Positions 1 through 9,801 of a stretch of 53,517 bases of DNA are shown in pieces. The stretch is taken from contig JAFYRT010000064.1 in assembly GCA_017546805.1 (NCBI GenBank), forward strand, positions 1-53,517, in the 5' to 3' direction. Each line of letters starts with the position of its first letter. Within the stretch, counting starts at the first letter, position 1. The notes under the pieces are model-generated. The model did no database searches and was not told the origin of the DNA. It worked only from the letters and a program-made list of their open reading frames with translations. Made by a program: the position numbers and the translations under genes. This DNA is from Muribaculaceae bacterium. GTDB lineage: Bacteria > Bacteroidota > Bacteroidia > Bacteroidales > G3-4614.

Positions 1-716
1 AGACTCTTGGTGGTGTAATGACAAAACTTATCGATGCCAATACAACAATACCTACTCGCAAATCAGAGGTATTCTCAACAGCAGCCGATAACCAACCATC
101 AGTAGAGATTCACGTATTGCAAGGAGAGCGTCCAATGGCAAAAGATAACAAAACAATCGGACGTTTCCACCTTGATGGAATCCCAGCAGCAATGCGCGGA
201 GTACCTCAAATCGAGGTAACATTCGACATTGATGCTAACGGTATCTTGAACGTATCTGCAAAAGATAAAGGAACAGGAAAAGAGCAAAGCATCCGTATCG
301 AGGCTTCAAGCGGTTTGAGCGATGATGAAATCAAACGAATGAAAGATGAAGCAGCAGCAAATGCAGATGCAGATGCTAAAGAGAAAGAGCGTATCGATAA
401 ACTAAACCAAGCTGACGCAATGATTTTCCAAACAGAAAAACAAATGAAAGAGCTTGGCGATAAAATTCCTGCAGACAAAAAATCAACAATCGAAGGAGCT
501 TTATCAAAACTTAAAGATGCTCACAAATCTCAAGACATTGCAGCTATCGACACAGCAATGGGCGAGTTGAACAATGTTCTACAAGCAATGGCACAAGACC
601 TTTACAGTGCGCAAGCTGCTCAACAAGGAGCGCAACAACAAGGTCCTGCAAACGATGCTTCAAACAAAGCAGGTGACGACAAAGTTCAAGACGTAGACTT
701 CGAAGAAGTTAAGTAA
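1..716 (+). CDS. dnaK: Chaperone DnaK (Hsp70), C-terminal part, cut at the 5' edge
   Basis: This is the 3' end of dnaK. The open frame runs from base 3 with no start in the window and begins [10 protein letters not shown], a conserved Hsp70 stretch at the start of the substrate-binding domain. It continues through the beta-sandwich ([13 protein letters not shown], then the [21 protein letters not shown] stretch split by the usual family spacing), the helical lid, and a Q/A-rich tail ending in the acidic [10 protein letters not shown] typical of bacterial DnaK. About 238 residues of a usual ~640 are present, so the ATPase domain lies outside. DnaK folds cytosolic proteins with DnaJ and GrpE, which are not visible here. 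A strong hairpin follows the stop. Confidence 0.97.
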   Translation, partial: TLGGVMTKLIDANTTIPTRKSEVFSTAADNQPSVEIHVLQGERPMAKDNKTIGRFHLDGIPAAMRGVPQIEVTFDIDANGILNVSAKDKGTGKEQSIRIEASSGLSDDEIKRMKDEAAANADADAKEKERIDKLNQADAMIFQTEKQMKELGDKIPADKKSTIEGALSKLKDAHKSQDIAAIDTAMGELNNVLQAMAQDLYSAQAAQQGAQQQGPANDASNKAGDDKVQDVDFEEVK

Positions 717-747
717 TTTGTAGAGAAACATAATTACCTACATAAGC

Positions 748-797
748 AGCGAGGCTGACTAAAAGTCAATAGACTTAAGTCAGCCTCGCTTTGTTTT
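748..797 (+). terminator. Hairpin terminator between dnaK and the convergent fucosidase
   Basis: A perfect 13-bp stem (748-760 with 778-790, arm AGCGAGGCTGACT) with an inner 5-bp stem in the loop is followed by TTGTTTTT. It lies between two convergent genes and can serve dnaK directly and probably the fucosidase from the other side. Confidence 0.88.
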
Positions 798-822
798 TAT
801 ATGTATTGAACTGAGGGTCCTT

Positions 823-2121
823 TTACTTAACCTCAATCTTAACTATATAATCAATATTGGTGGGGATTTCGTTAAAGAATAGAGTGATTCCGTTTTTATC
901 TTGCTTAAACTTAATATTCTCTCCATTGATTAAACTTGTGGCATTTATTGCCTTTATATCTTTTATTGGGAGAGACAAAGAGTTTTCGTTAAGCGAAAGT
1001 ATATGAACATACATTGCGTTATTTTTCATTGCTGTAACACCCCAATCTTGAGGCGGAATTACACCTGCTGTTGTGCCATAAACACTATCTCCGTATTTGT
1101 CTAACCATTTTCCAATCTCTTTAAGCTTTGTGGCAGCCTCTTCGGGAAATTCACCATCTGGTCCCGGTCCAACATTAAGCAGTAGGTTTGCACCCATACC
1201 AACATTGCGTATGAGAAAATGAATAATATCTTTAGTTGATTTATAATCGTCATCAACAATATTGTAACCCCAAGTTCTGTTCATTGTTTGGCACGACTCC
1301 AAAGGTAGTTTGCTAACCTTTTGACCTTCGGAATAACCAGCTGTGTTTTGTCCTGGTAGGTCACGTTCAAAAATTTGGAAATCTTCGCCCTCTCTAATCT
1401 CTTTATGGTGGTTATTGGCAATCAAACATTGTGGCTGAATTGAATGTATATGAGCGTATTGTTCCTCTAATTGCCACTCAAAATCTGGTTTGTCCCAAAC
1501 ACCGTCAAACCAAATAGCACCAATCTCACCATAATTTTTGAGAAGTTCAGAAAGTTGATTATTCATAAATGAATAGTAGCTTTCCCAATTCTCTTTGCTT
1601 TTGTCTCGTCCGCTCTGCTGACCTGTGCTACCCACGGGAAAATCATCACGACCCCAATCAATATGAGAGTAGTACAAATGCAACTTAATATTTTGATTAT
1701 GACATTCCTCTGCAAGTTCTTTTAATACATCCCTTTTAAAAGGAGTTGCATCAACTATATTGTAGTCGGTGTAATCAGAGTGGAACATTGAAAATCCGTC
1801 GTGATGTCTCGATGTAAAGCAAAGGTATTTTGCCCCTGAACTTTTAATAATCTCAATCCACTCCTTTGCATCAAAATTAGAGGGGTAAAAACCGGCTGCA
1901 AGTTTGGAGTAATTTTTATGTTTAATATTTTGGTTTGTCATAACCCATTCACCATCGCCCATCATACTGTAAATACCCCAATGGATAAAAATTCCGAGTT
2001 TAGAATCGGCAAACTCTTTTCGTCTTTCTAAATTTTCAGGAGTAGGGGAGTATGATAAGTTCTCAGAAAACATAATGGCTGAAAACATAAGAGTAAACAA
2101 TAAAATGACATTCTTTTTCAT
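823..2121 (-). CDS. Alpha-L-fucosidase, glycoside hydrolase family 29, exported
   Basis: A 432-aa GH29 enzyme that removes L-fucose from glycans by a retaining mechanism. The N-terminus has a signal peptide (KK then a hydrophobic run to about residue 19). The catalytic barrel shows the family hallmarks KLGIFIHWG, TSRHHDGF and GAIWFDG; D206 in WFDG is the expected nucleophile. There is no added carbohydrate-binding module and no T9SS tail, unlike the neighbouring GH29. It ends about 33 bp from the dnaK terminator. Its own promoter candidate lies just upstream, immediately after the terminator of the large GEVED gene, so it is probably expressed independently as well as by read-through. Fucose-rich host or plant glycans are the likely substrate, which is an inference from the family. 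Confidence 0.93.
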   Translation of the reverse strand: MKKNVILLFTLMFSAIMFSENLSYSPTPENLERRKEFADSKLGIFIHWGIYSMMGDGEWVMTNQNIKHKNYSKLAAGFYPSNFDAKEWIEIIKSSGAKYLCFTSRHHDGFSMFHSDYTDYNIVDATPFKRDVLKELAEECHNQNIKLHLYYSHIDWGRDDFPVGSTGQQSGRDKSKENWESYYSFMNNQLSELLKNYGEIGAIWFDGVWDKPDFEWQLEEQYAHIHSIQPQCLIANNHHKEIREGEDFQIFERDLPGQNTAGYSEGQKVSKLPLESCQTMNRTWGYNIVDDDYKSTKDIIHFLIRNVGMGANLLLNVGPGPDGEFPEEAATKLKEIGKWLDKYGDSVYGTTAGVIPPQDWGVTAMKNNAMYVHILSLNENSLSLPIKDIKAINATSLINGENIKFKQDKNGITLFFNEIPTNIDYIVKIEVK

Positions 2122-2157
2122 ATACTTATTCTCTATTTTAAAAGTAAATCACAAACG

Positions 2158-2165
2158 CAAATATA
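2158..2165 (-). promoter_or_regulatory. Bacteroidota -7 box of the fucosidase gene
   Basis: Read on the minus strand this is TATATTTG, matching TAnnTTTG, 37 bp before the start codon at 2121. No clear TTTG -33 box is seen 19 nt upstream, where the terminator hairpin of the previous gene sits. Confidence 0.5.
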
Positions 2166-2199
2166 TAAAAAAGGAGGAGAAAATAAATTCCCCTCCTTA
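2165..2199 (-). terminator. Terminator of the 1191-aa GEVED gene
   Basis: On the minus strand AAGGAGG(GG) pairs with (CT)CCTCCTT around an AT-rich loop and is followed by a run of six T. It lies about 30 bp after the stop codon at 2229. Confidence 0.8.
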
Positions 2200-2228
2200 G
2201 TCCTCTTTTAAAGTACTTTGGAAAATAT

Positions 2229-5200
2229 CTATTTTACAACGACTTTCTTTACAGTAGAAAAATCTTCTTCAACAATCTTTACAATATAGATACCTTTTTC
2301 AATATCAATAGTTGTTGTTCCTATAATAGCAGTATTGTTAATTAGCTTACCTGACTCGGGAGTATATACATAAGCAATTCCATTTTCAATTCCTGTAACA
2401 ACAATTTTTTTGTTGTTTCCGTATACAACTACATTTGATTTCTCTGCATCTTTTGTACCAGTTGTAGGATTATAAACATTCAATGTAAAGTCTATAAGTG
2501 CTCCACCATTATCAAGAATGTTGTTTCCATCATCAAAACGTCCACAAGGATCAGTGCTATCCCAGTCTAATTTATAACGAATACGATATAAGCCTCCAGC
2601 ATTTGATGGAACTTTAAAAGCACCCATTGCGCTTGTTCCGTTATCTTGACCTGTAGCACCAGAACTTGTTTTACCGTTTATGTAGTTAAAAGATACAAGT
2701 TCGTTCCAGTTTCCAGAAGAACCAACATCGAATACGAAGTTTCTATTCCAGTCTACAAATGCGTATTTGTGCATCCAGCTACCATTAAATGTAAAAGCCG
2801 GAGTAAGATTATCTCCTGCGTAGCAGTTTAGAACTTGGTCAGTGTGGTCTTCCCAAATTACGCGATGAGGGTCTTGCGAAATTCCACTTATGCTGATAGA
2901 AGAAGAACCAGGATATGTAGAACCGCTCAAAGTAGCGGAAGTTATATAACGGTTGTCATTACTCCCGGTACTTGCAGGACGGTCAGTTCTGCGAAGAGTT
3001 TCAGAAGGTTCGCAATAAGCTTTCTCATTACATGAAACTACAACTTTTGCACCGGTTGTATTTGAAACAAAAGAACCATAATATATATTGTTTGTATTGT
3101 ATAAAGTAATATCTTCTCCGTTAACAGTAACGTAATCCAATACAAAATTTTCTTCTACCGATACGCTTATGCTATATGAAGTATTGGCTTCAATAACCTC
3201 CTTATTCGCTAACTCTTTACCTGTGTTGTCTGTAATTAAAACACTGCATCCTGCGCTTTTGGTGATATTTAATTTAGGAGCAGCAACAGGTAGTTCTGTA
3301 GAGTTAACTCTGAAAGTAAACAAAGTTCCGCGTTTACGAGCTTGGCAAGGACCACCACCAAGGTTGTTGTGAGCAGGAGCCTCTCCCGAACACAATCTTA
3401 TACCAAAACATCCTGCTTTAACTGTTTCAGGAACAATAATATTAGTTTGTTTATTTGTTACCTCGTAACCAGGGTTGTTGAATAGTTCATATGCTTCATC
3501 GCTACCAGTACTCCAAGTACCATCCATATTCCAGTCTATGTATGCAATACCTTGTCCCCATTGAGTGTGCATAGCACCCGAAACAAAAATTTTGATAGTA
3601 TCGCCTGGGCAAACCTCAGCAATGCAAGATTCCGATAAATCAGTAATACTCTCTGCTTTTGTAAAGTTGAAAGCCATAACCGAGTTTACCATAACATAAC
3701 CGCTGTTGATACCGTAGTGGTCACCATCACCGTTGTTTGGAGTAGTTCCCTCGCAGTAGTCGGGGAATTTAGGCTCAACCTTCATTGTCAAGTCAAGATT
3801 TTGGTTAAGACCGGTAACAGGCAATGGGTTATTTGATGTCATTGTAGCACCATAAGGAATACCATCTTTGTACCATTGAACAAATTGATATCCCGAAGCA
3901 GGAACACAAGTAATGTCTACGTTTGTACCGGCAGCATATTTGCCATCTTCTCCGGGTAGGGGAGAAAGGGTAAATGTAGCAGCACCTGCTATGCTTGGTA
4001 CAGCAGAAAGCGAGAATCTCTCATTATCATTTGGAGCAACAGTAATCATCAAGTCATAAACAACACCTGCACCAACTTCATTACATGCAGCATCAGCGTT
4101 AATAGAATTGTTGCTAATCATAGCTCTTACATAAACATTGCCCGAAACTGCTGTTGCAGGAACCGTAACTGTAATATTCTCGCTATTTTCAACAGCGCCA
4201 ATAAACTCACTTGCTTCAAAAGAGTGGTTATTATTCCAGTCTGCCCATAGCGCAATGTTTTTATTTGAGAAGTTTGCACCCTCGGCTTTAGTCGCTGACA
4301 ATGTAAATGAAGTTTGACGTTTAGTGTTAACACCACCCAAAATGCTGTAACGATAGAAGTTTGCACTTGGAGCGTCAGCATTTGTAAAATAGTCTAATGC
4401 AGTTCCGTTTTGAGGAGTGATAGTAACAGTAGAGAACCATGCATCAGGAGTAGTTCCTGTTGGCTCACAGAATACAAGTTCTTTAAATTTCGCAATCAAA
4501 CCGATGCTGAACTCAGCAGAGAAAGTAAACTCAGCATCTTCGCTCAAAATACCACCTGTTGCTTTGCTGTACCAACCGTCAAAAGCATAACCGTCGTTAG
4601 GAGTTGCAATAGCAGTAACAGAAGCACCGTTTGCCACTTTGATTTCGCTTCCTTCCATATTTTTGAAGCGAATAGCACCCCAACCACTTTGTCCATCAGT
4701 TCCTGAAATTGAGATGATAGGACGTTCAACATATTTCGATACCTCCATAGGTATGTTCAATACCATACCATTAGTAATATCATCGCAACTTGCAAACTCA
4801 GGCTCACTTGGAGCATTTGCTGCATTGTTCATTTTTATTCTTATTGCGCAAGTCGAAACATTTGTCTCTGCAGGAATTGTTATTTCTGTAGAGAATTCAA
4901 AAGTGTTTCCATTTTTTACGCCATCAATTCTTCCGATATATTCTCCCTCTGAAACAAACTCTTTGTCTGCATTAAAGTCAACATAAACATCAGCTGCCCA
5001 TGCAGTTTGAGATCTTCCTGTTGATTTTTGAGTAAAGTTCAAAGTAAAAGGAGCTCCTGCTTCGGCAACAATAGCCTTTTTAGTATATTTTGTGTATATA
5101 CTTGAAGGTTTGCCTGTAAATTTAGCATCAATATTCATTGAAGCACCAACAGTAGAAACTGAAGATATGTAACGAGCAGTAGTTAGAGTACCACCAACTT

Positions 5201-5804
5201 TACAATAATCTGTTACAGAACGAGGGTCTGGAGAGTTGCTGATAACAATATCATCAATGTAAATATCCAAATCGCTATTGATTCTACCCAATGCACTTTC
5301 GCAATCGGGGTATAAAACCAATCTATCAATCTCCAAATTACTTCCTTTTATTGCAAAAACTGCATCGCTCCATGCATTAGCACGAGACTCAGATTGAGAA
5401 AGTTTCTCAAATTGCATAACCTCAGAACCAACATTCTTACCTCTTAAAAGAATACGGCTCGATACAGGTTTGTGGATGAATATGTGAATGTATTGAGTGT
5501 TTGTAGTCAAATTAAAAGGACGTTCCAATTTAATTTCAACACCATTTCTATCTCCTGCATAGTAAGGTCTAATAACGTGAAGAACCTTTTCAGAAGAGTT
5601 CATATCATCCAAGTATGGGTTGTCGATAATTTCGGGAGTATTTGAACATCTTCCGTCATTGAAAGGAGAATCTTCCCAAGTATCAACAAAAGTTATGTCG
5701 CTGCTGTTTCCGTCCTCAAACGAAGACAACACTACTTGAGCGTTTGCAGTAACTGCAAACATGCCTAATAATATGGCAACTATGTAATATTTAAAAATTT
5801 TCAT
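2229..5804 (-). CDS. Large secreted GEVED-domain protein with probable T9SS tail
   Basis: A 1191-aa exported multidomain protein of unknown precise function. A signal peptide ends at about ANAQ (residues 20-23). Residues 25-190 resemble a carbohydrate-binding or jelly-roll region. At least four GEVED-type modules follow, recognisable by DxNxDxxF-like calcium-binding segments (VYVDFNADKEF, LWADWNNNHSF, YIDWNMDGTW, FVDWNRNFVF). They are interspersed with InlB-B-like segments of the type GYAFDGWY and GYQFVQWY. The last ~75 residues (VVYGNNKKIVV ... GIYIVKIV ... KKVVVK) look like a T9SS type A sorting domain. It begins 21 bp after the CBM32 fucosidase, so the two are probably one transcript. It may bind glycans or anchor to the cell surface; that is inference. 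Confidence 0.85.
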   Translation of the reverse strand: MKIFKYYIVAILLGMFAVTANAQVVLSSFEDGNSSDITFVDTWEDSPFNDGRCSNTPEIIDNPYLDDMNSSEKVLHVIRPYYAGDRNGVEIKLERPFNLTTNTQYIHIFIHKPVSSRILLRGKNVGSEVMQFEKLSQSESRANAWSDAVFAIKGSNLEIDRLVLYPDCESALGRINSDLDIYIDDIVISNSPDPRSVTDYCKVGGTLTTARYISSVSTVGASMNIDAKFTGKPSSIYTKYTKKAIVAEAGAPFTLNFTQKSTGRSQTAWAADVYVDFNADKEFVSEGEYIGRIDGVKNGNTFEFSTEITIPAETNVSTCAIRIKMNNAANAPSEPEFASCDDITNGMVLNIPMEVSKYVERPIISISGTDGQSGWGAIRFKNMEGSEIKVANGASVTAIATPNDGYAFDGWYSKATGGILSEDAEFTFSAEFSIGLIAKFKELVFCEPTGTTPDAWFSTVTITPQNGTALDYFTNADAPSANFYRYSILGGVNTKRQTSFTLSATKAEGANFSNKNIALWADWNNNHSFEASEFIGAVENSENITVTVPATAVSGNVYVRAMISNNSINADAACNEVGAGVVYDLMITVAPNDNERFSLSAVPSIAGAATFTLSPLPGEDGKYAAGTNVDITCVPASGYQFVQWYKDGIPYGATMTSNNPLPVTGLNQNLDLTMKVEPKFPDYCEGTTPNNGDGDHYGINSGYVMVNSVMAFNFTKAESITDLSESCIAEVCPGDTIKIFVSGAMHTQWGQGIAYIDWNMDGTWSTGSDEAYELFNNPGYEVTNKQTNIIVPETVKAGCFGIRLCSGEAPAHNNLGGGPCQARKRGTLFTFRVNSTELPVAAPKLNITKSAGCSVLITDNTGKELANKEVIEANTSYSISVSVEENFVLDYVTVNGEDITLYNTNNIYYGSFVSNTTGAKVVVSCNEKAYCEPSETLRRTDRPASTGSNDNRYITSATLSGSTYPGSSSISISGISQDPHRVIWEDHTDQVLNCYAGDNLTPAFTFNGSWMHKYAFVDWNRNFVFDVGSSGNWNELVSFNYINGKTSSGATGQDNGTSAMGAFKVPSNAGGLYRIRYKLDWDSTDPCGRFDDGNNILDNGGALIDFTLNVYNPTTGTKDAEKSNVVVYGNNKKIVVTGIENGIAYVYTPESGKLINNTAIIGTTTIDIEKGIYIVKIVEEDFSTVKKVVVK

Positions 5805-5825
5805 ATCTGTTATGTTGTTTCGTTA

Positions 5826-7304
5826 TTAGTAAATTGAAATTCTGCTGATAAGCGGACACTCTTTGCTATCAGTAATCTTAATTCTAACCTTTTGAGTAGA
5901 AAGGGGAGAAGATAGTTTTACGATTCTCTTATGTCCGATAGTTGTAGTCTCTTCAGTAGTTGATTGTTTTACCCAGCTTGAACCATTCCAAGTGTAAATT
6001 TCAAAACCTTTAACGCGTTGACCTTTGCGGATATACTCTCCTAAACGAACATATGTAACAGTTTTTGAAGAGCCAAGGTCTATATCGATAGTACCTGTTT
6101 TTTCGCCATCTTCAAGAGCCCAGTATGTTTCGGGGTCATTGTCTGTTACATTAGATGCAGCAAATTTACCCGAAACAGAACTGCTTCTTTCTGCAGAAGC
6201 TGTTGCTGGTTTATTTAGAGCAAGGTCAGTTCCGAATGCGTTATCAAGAAGAGTCTTGAATTGATGCATAATGTTAACTGTTTGAGTTGAGAAACTTCCT
6301 GTTTTGTTAGGAGGGAAGTTAAGAATTAGGTTAGCATTTCTACCAACAGAATTCATATAGATAGTAAACAACTCTTGAGCCGATTTAAGTTGGCTGTCGG
6401 TAAATGTCCAGAACCAGCCGGGACCATTCTTTGCATCAGCCTCACCGGGAAGCCAGCGCCATCCATCCTCTTCGCCATATTCGTTACCGCTACCATCTCC
6501 GTTGTAACCATTATCATATGTACTCCAAGATGTTTCACCTGCCCAACCTTCTTCGTTTCCAATCCAGTGGCAGTCTTGATCCCAACCCCAAATAGCACAA
6601 TCGGGTTGAAGCTCTTTAATCATTTTGAATGCATTAGGGAAGTCGTAGTATGTAGCAGCATCTATACTGCGACTCTCTCTTGCGCCACCGTAATATCCGT
6701 CACCACCGTTTGCGCCGTCAAACCACATTTCAAAAATATCGCCGTAGTTTGTACAAATTTCACGGATTTGTTCGTGGAAAGCCTCTACATATCCTGCACG
6801 ACCATACTCTGCATGGTTTCTATCCCAAGGAGAGATGTATGCACCAAATTTAAGACCTTGTTCTGCGCACTCTTCCGAAAGCAATTTTACAATATCAACA
6901 TGTCCGTTGGTAGTTGTGTTGTTTTTAGTTGAGTGGTTGGTTGTGTTAGTAAACCAAGTACAGAAACCATCGTGGTGTTTACAAGTAAGGATTATACCTT
7001 TACAACCGATGTTTTTGATTTCCGAAACCCATTGTTCAACGTTGAGAGGAGAAGTAGGATTGAATGTATTTATGCTCTCATCTCCATATCCCCACTCTTT
7101 GTTTGTAAAGGTGTTAATACCAAAGTGCATAAAAGCATAAAACTCCATGTCGTGCCATTTTAATTGAGTCTCTGTCGGAACAGGGAACACAGGCAATGGC
7201 TCGTTTATATCCGAAGATATATCACACAGTGCTGTTGTTTGCGCAAAAGAACTTAATGTTACAGCCAAAACAATAAGTGATGCGTACAATTTTTTGATGT
7301 TCAT
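5826..7304 (-). CDS. Alpha-L-fucosidase GH29 with C-terminal F5/8-type (CBM32) domain
   Basis: A 492-aa exported GH29 enzyme. A signal peptide ends near SSFAQ (residues 18-22). The catalytic domain has FMHFGINTFTNKEWGYG, LTCKHHDGFCTW and FEMWFDGANG, with D196 the expected nucleophile. Residues about 355-492 (NKPATASAE ... ASNVTDNDPETYWA ... RISIY) form a discoidin/CBM32 module, usually a galactose or fucose binder. It is only about 37% alike by eye to the GH29 at 823-2121, mainly in catalytic motifs, so the two are paralogs of different subfamilies rather than a recent duplication. It is the first gene of a unit that continues into the GEVED protein, with a good -7 box about 90 bp upstream. 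Confidence 0.93.
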   Translation of the reverse strand: MNIKKLYASLIVLAVTLSSFAQTTALCDISSDINEPLPVFPVPTETQLKWHDMEFYAFMHFGINTFTNKEWGYGDESINTFNPTSPLNVEQWVSEIKNIGCKGIILTCKHHDGFCTWFTNTTNHSTKNNTTTNGHVDIVKLLSEECAEQGLKFGAYISPWDRNHAEYGRAGYVEAFHEQIREICTNYGDIFEMWFDGANGGDGYYGGARESRSIDAATYYDFPNAFKMIKELQPDCAIWGWDQDCHWIGNEEGWAGETSWSTYDNGYNGDGSGNEYGEEDGWRWLPGEADAKNGPGWFWTFTDSQLKSAQELFTIYMNSVGRNANLILNFPPNKTGSFSTQTVNIMHQFKTLLDNAFGTDLALNKPATASAERSSSVSGKFAASNVTDNDPETYWALEDGEKTGTIDIDLGSSKTVTYVRLGEYIRKGQRVKGFEIYTWNGSSWVKQSTTEETTTIGHKRIVKLSSPLSTQKVRIKITDSKECPLISRISIY

Positions 7305-7395
7305 AAATAAATATTTTAATAGTGTTGTTTGCTGTTAAAAAAAACGTATAAATTGTGCAATATTTTAATAAACGCATATTTATACAAAATTTAGA

Positions 7396-7403
7396 CAAAG
7401 GTA
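7396..7403 (-). promoter_or_regulatory. Bacteroidota -7 box of the fucosidase/GEVED operon
   Basis: TACCTTTG on the minus strand fits TAnnTTTG exactly. It gives a leader of about 90 nt before the start at 7304. The -33 position is only a weak match. Confidence 0.55.
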
Positions 7404-7493
7404 AAAAAAAAACACTATATATCATAAAAATAACGCATTTATTTGCAGAAAATTACCAAAAATTAACTGAAAAACCTTGCCCTGTGAATATAG

Positions 7494-7524
7494 AGAAGGG
7501 AACCCCCTTTCTGAGTTCCCTTCT
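7494..7524 (-). terminator. Hairpin after the aldehyde dehydrogenase
   Basis: AGAAGGGAAC (7494-7503) and GTTCCCTTCT (7515-7524) form a perfect 10-bp stem 30 bp past the ALDH stop. The T-run is poor on the minus strand, so termination strength is uncertain. Confidence 0.6.
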
Positions 7525-7553
7525 ATTGAGTTTTTATTAAAATATAATGCAGG

Positions 7554-8951
7554 TTATACAATTTTCTTTACAAGTCCAAACATACGGTATGGCATATATC
7601 TGAAAGGTAAATCAATCCAAGTCCCTGTTGATACAACAGAGCGGAGGTGTGAGAATGTTTTGAAGCTCTCCTCTCCATGGTAAGTTCCCATACCCGAATT
7701 GCCTACACCGCCAAAAGGAATGTTCTCGTTGGCGATGTGCATAATGGTATCGTTAATACAAGCACCACCCGATGATGTGTTGCGAATTACCTCAATTCCA
7801 TCACACTCCTTGCCAAAATAGTATAGAGCCAAAGGCTTTTCTCTGTTGTTGATATATTTAACAGCTTCATTCCTATCATTAAAAGTTATGATAGGGAATA
7901 CGGGACCGAAAATCTCTTCAGTTAATAACTTTTTTGAATTTGCTTTTTCATCCGCATCGTTGTCTGCAAGATTTATGTGAGTCTCAAGCAGAGTGGGCTC
8001 AATAAATTTATCTTCTGCATTTGTCCTGCCTCCATAGATAATATCTCCGTCGGCAAAGTATCCTTTAACTCGTTCAAAACTGCGGTCGTTTACAATACGC
8101 ACATAGTGTTTGCTCTTTGTAATATCGCTACCATGTAACGCTTTAATGGATTTTATAAAGGCTTCAATAAATTTTTCTTTAACATCTTCGTGAATAAGCA
8201 GATAGTCTGGAGCAATACATGTTTGTCCCGAGTTAAGAGTTTTGCCCCATGCAATGCGTTTTGCGGTAGTGTTAATGTCTGCCTCCTTATCCACAATGCA
8301 GGGACTTTTGCCTCCCAATTCAAGAACAACAGGAGTAAGATATTTTGATGCGGCCTCCATTACCAATTTCCCAAGCGAAGGACTGCCGGTAAAGAATATT
8401 AAATCAAAACGGTGCGATAACAACTCCTGATTAACATCTCTGTTACCCTGTATCGTAGCAATATAGTTGCTTTCGAAAGTATCTGCAATCATATTGCTAA
8501 TTGTTTCTGATACTGCAGGAACATATGGCGAAGGTTTAAGAATAGCAGTACAACCTGCCGATATTGCACCAACAAGAGGATTTAGTAAAAGTTGCACAGG
8601 ATAGTTCCATGGCGATATGATAAGTGTATTGCCAAGAGGTTCGCTTACTATACGACTACGCGAAGGAAACATCTTGATTGGTGTTGCTTTGCGTTTTGGC
8701 TTTGCCCACGATTTAAGATGTCTAATATGGTTTCGCACCTCGGCTTTTACTATACTCAACTCAGTAAGATACGCCTCCTCGTATGACTTATGCAAATCTT
8801 TCCATAGAGCATCAGTTAAAGGTTTTTCCCATTTGTCTAAAGCTGTTTGTAGCTTCTTCAACATCTCCACTCTGAAGTTCAAATCAAGAGTAGTTCCACT
8901 TTTAAACAGTGAGCGTTGTGCTTCAACTATTTGAGTTATATATCCTTTCAT
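7554..8951 (-). CDS. NAD(P)-dependent aldehyde dehydrogenase
   Basis: A 465-aa class-3/YwdH-type aldehyde dehydrogenase that oxidises aldehydes to carboxylates. The nucleotide-binding region contains IISPWNYPVQ and FFTGSPSLGK. The catalytic pair is E211 (LELGGKSP) and C245 (NSGQTC). The C-terminal part has the usual EEIFGPVFPI and PFGGVGNSGMG. The length is normal for the short, family-3 type, which often acts on medium- or long-chain aldehydes. It starts 3 nt after the stop of the short-chain dehydrogenase, so the two are translated from one mRNA and may oxidise an alcohol to an acid in two steps; that pathway is inference. It is the last gene of the 12422-7554 run. Confidence 0.93.
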   Translation of the reverse strand: MKGYITQIVEAQRSLFKSGTTLDLNFRVEMLKKLQTALDKWEKPLTDALWKDLHKSYEEAYLTELSIVKAEVRNHIRHLKSWAKPKRKATPIKMFPSRSRIVSEPLGNTLIISPWNYPVQLLLNPLVGAISAGCTAILKPSPYVPAVSETISNMIADTFESNYIATIQGNRDVNQELLSHRFDLIFFTGSPSLGKLVMEAASKYLTPVVLELGGKSPCIVDKEADINTTAKRIAWGKTLNSGQTCIAPDYLLIHEDVKEKFIEAFIKSIKALHGSDITKSKHYVRIVNDRSFERVKGYFADGDIIYGGRTNAEDKFIEPTLLETHINLADNDADEKANSKKLLTEEIFGPVFPIITFNDRNEAVKYINNREKPLALYYFGKECDGIEVIRNTSSGGACINDTIMHIANENIPFGGVGNSGMGTYHGEESFKTFSHLRSVVSTGTWIDLPFRYMPYRMFGLVKKIV

Positions 8952-8954
8952 ATA

Positions 8955-9761
8955 CTATTTTTTACCGACAAAGTTGTCCATTGTGTGATATATTCCAAAT
9001 ACCTTTCCAAATACGAAGTCGAATAGAGGGAATGGCAGAATAAATTGCCAGAAGCGAATAAAGTGGAATCCAAAAGGAATACCATAGAATACTTTGTTCT
9101 TCTCTATTGCGCGAATTATCTTGGCTGATGTCTTCTCAGGGTCAAGGATTGGGAATATTGGAGAGTTAACTCCATTAAACATGCCGGTATTTATATAGTA
9201 AGGAGCAATAGTTGTTATGCGAACAGGAGTTTTTTGCTCTTGCAACTCAATGCGAACCGATTCAGACCAACCGATTGCAGCCCACTTACTTGCACCATAC
9301 ACCGACATTTTGGGATTACCCAACATGCCACCTGCTGAAGCAATGTTGCAGATATGGCCTCTGTTACGTTTCAACATATCCGGCAAAATCTCTCTTGCGA
9401 CAAGCATGGGACCAATAGCATTAATACGAATTAGTAGTTCTATCTCATTTGTACCTATTTTGTCAAAAGATTTGTTGCCGGTGACAACTCCTGCATTGTT
9501 TATAAGAATATCAACATCACCGCACTCTTTTACTGTAGATGTATATGCTTCGTGTATAACATTTACATCTCCAACATCAACTCGGTAACATTTTACTTTG
9601 CCAATGGCCGAAAGCTCTTTTTCGGTATCAGCCATATTTTGCTCGTTAATATCCCAAATTATAAGACAATTAGCACCTTTCTCCAATGCTATACGTCCCA
9701 TTATTTTCCCAATACCTGAAGCTCCTCCGGTTATAAGAACATTGCTATTTTTAAATTTCAT
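8955..9761 (-). CDS. Short-chain dehydrogenase/reductase, SDR16C-like
   Basis: A 268-aa classical SDR. It shows the cofactor motif TGGASGIGK (about residues 11-19), the NNAGV motif, and the active site S...YGASKWA. The C-terminus (hydrophobic, IRFWQFILPFPLFDFVFGKVFG then HTMDNF split by the family spacing) resembles the membrane-associated tail of retinol- or fatty-alcohol-type SDR16C enzymes, suggesting a lipophilic substrate. It follows the RelA/SpoT homolog by 40 bp and precedes the ALDH by 3 nt. Together with the ALDH it probably handles a long-chain alcohol/aldehyde/acid series, which is inferred from pairing and not shown. Confidence 0.9.
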   Translation of the reverse strand: MKFKNSNVLITGGASGIGKIMGRIALEKGANCLIIWDINEQNMADTEKELSAIGKVKCYRVDVGDVNVIHEAYTSTVKECGDVDILINNAGVVTGNKSFDKIGTNEIELLIRINAIGPMLVAREILPDMLKRNRGHICNIASAGGMLGNPKMSVYGASKWAAIGWSESVRIELQEQKTPVRITTIAPYYINTGMFNGVNSPIFPILDPEKTSAKIIRAIEKNKVFYGIPFGFHFIRFWQFILPFPLFDFVFGKVFGIYHTMDNFVGKK

Positions 9762-9801
9762 ACTCTTTTTTGATTGAATAGTTATAGCTCAAAGCTGTTT
9801 T

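Noticed and set aside
823..7304. Complete polysaccharide utilisation locus
   Set aside because: Two GH29 enzymes and a GEVED protein are present but no SusC/SusD pair or regulator, so it is only a small glycan-degrading cluster.
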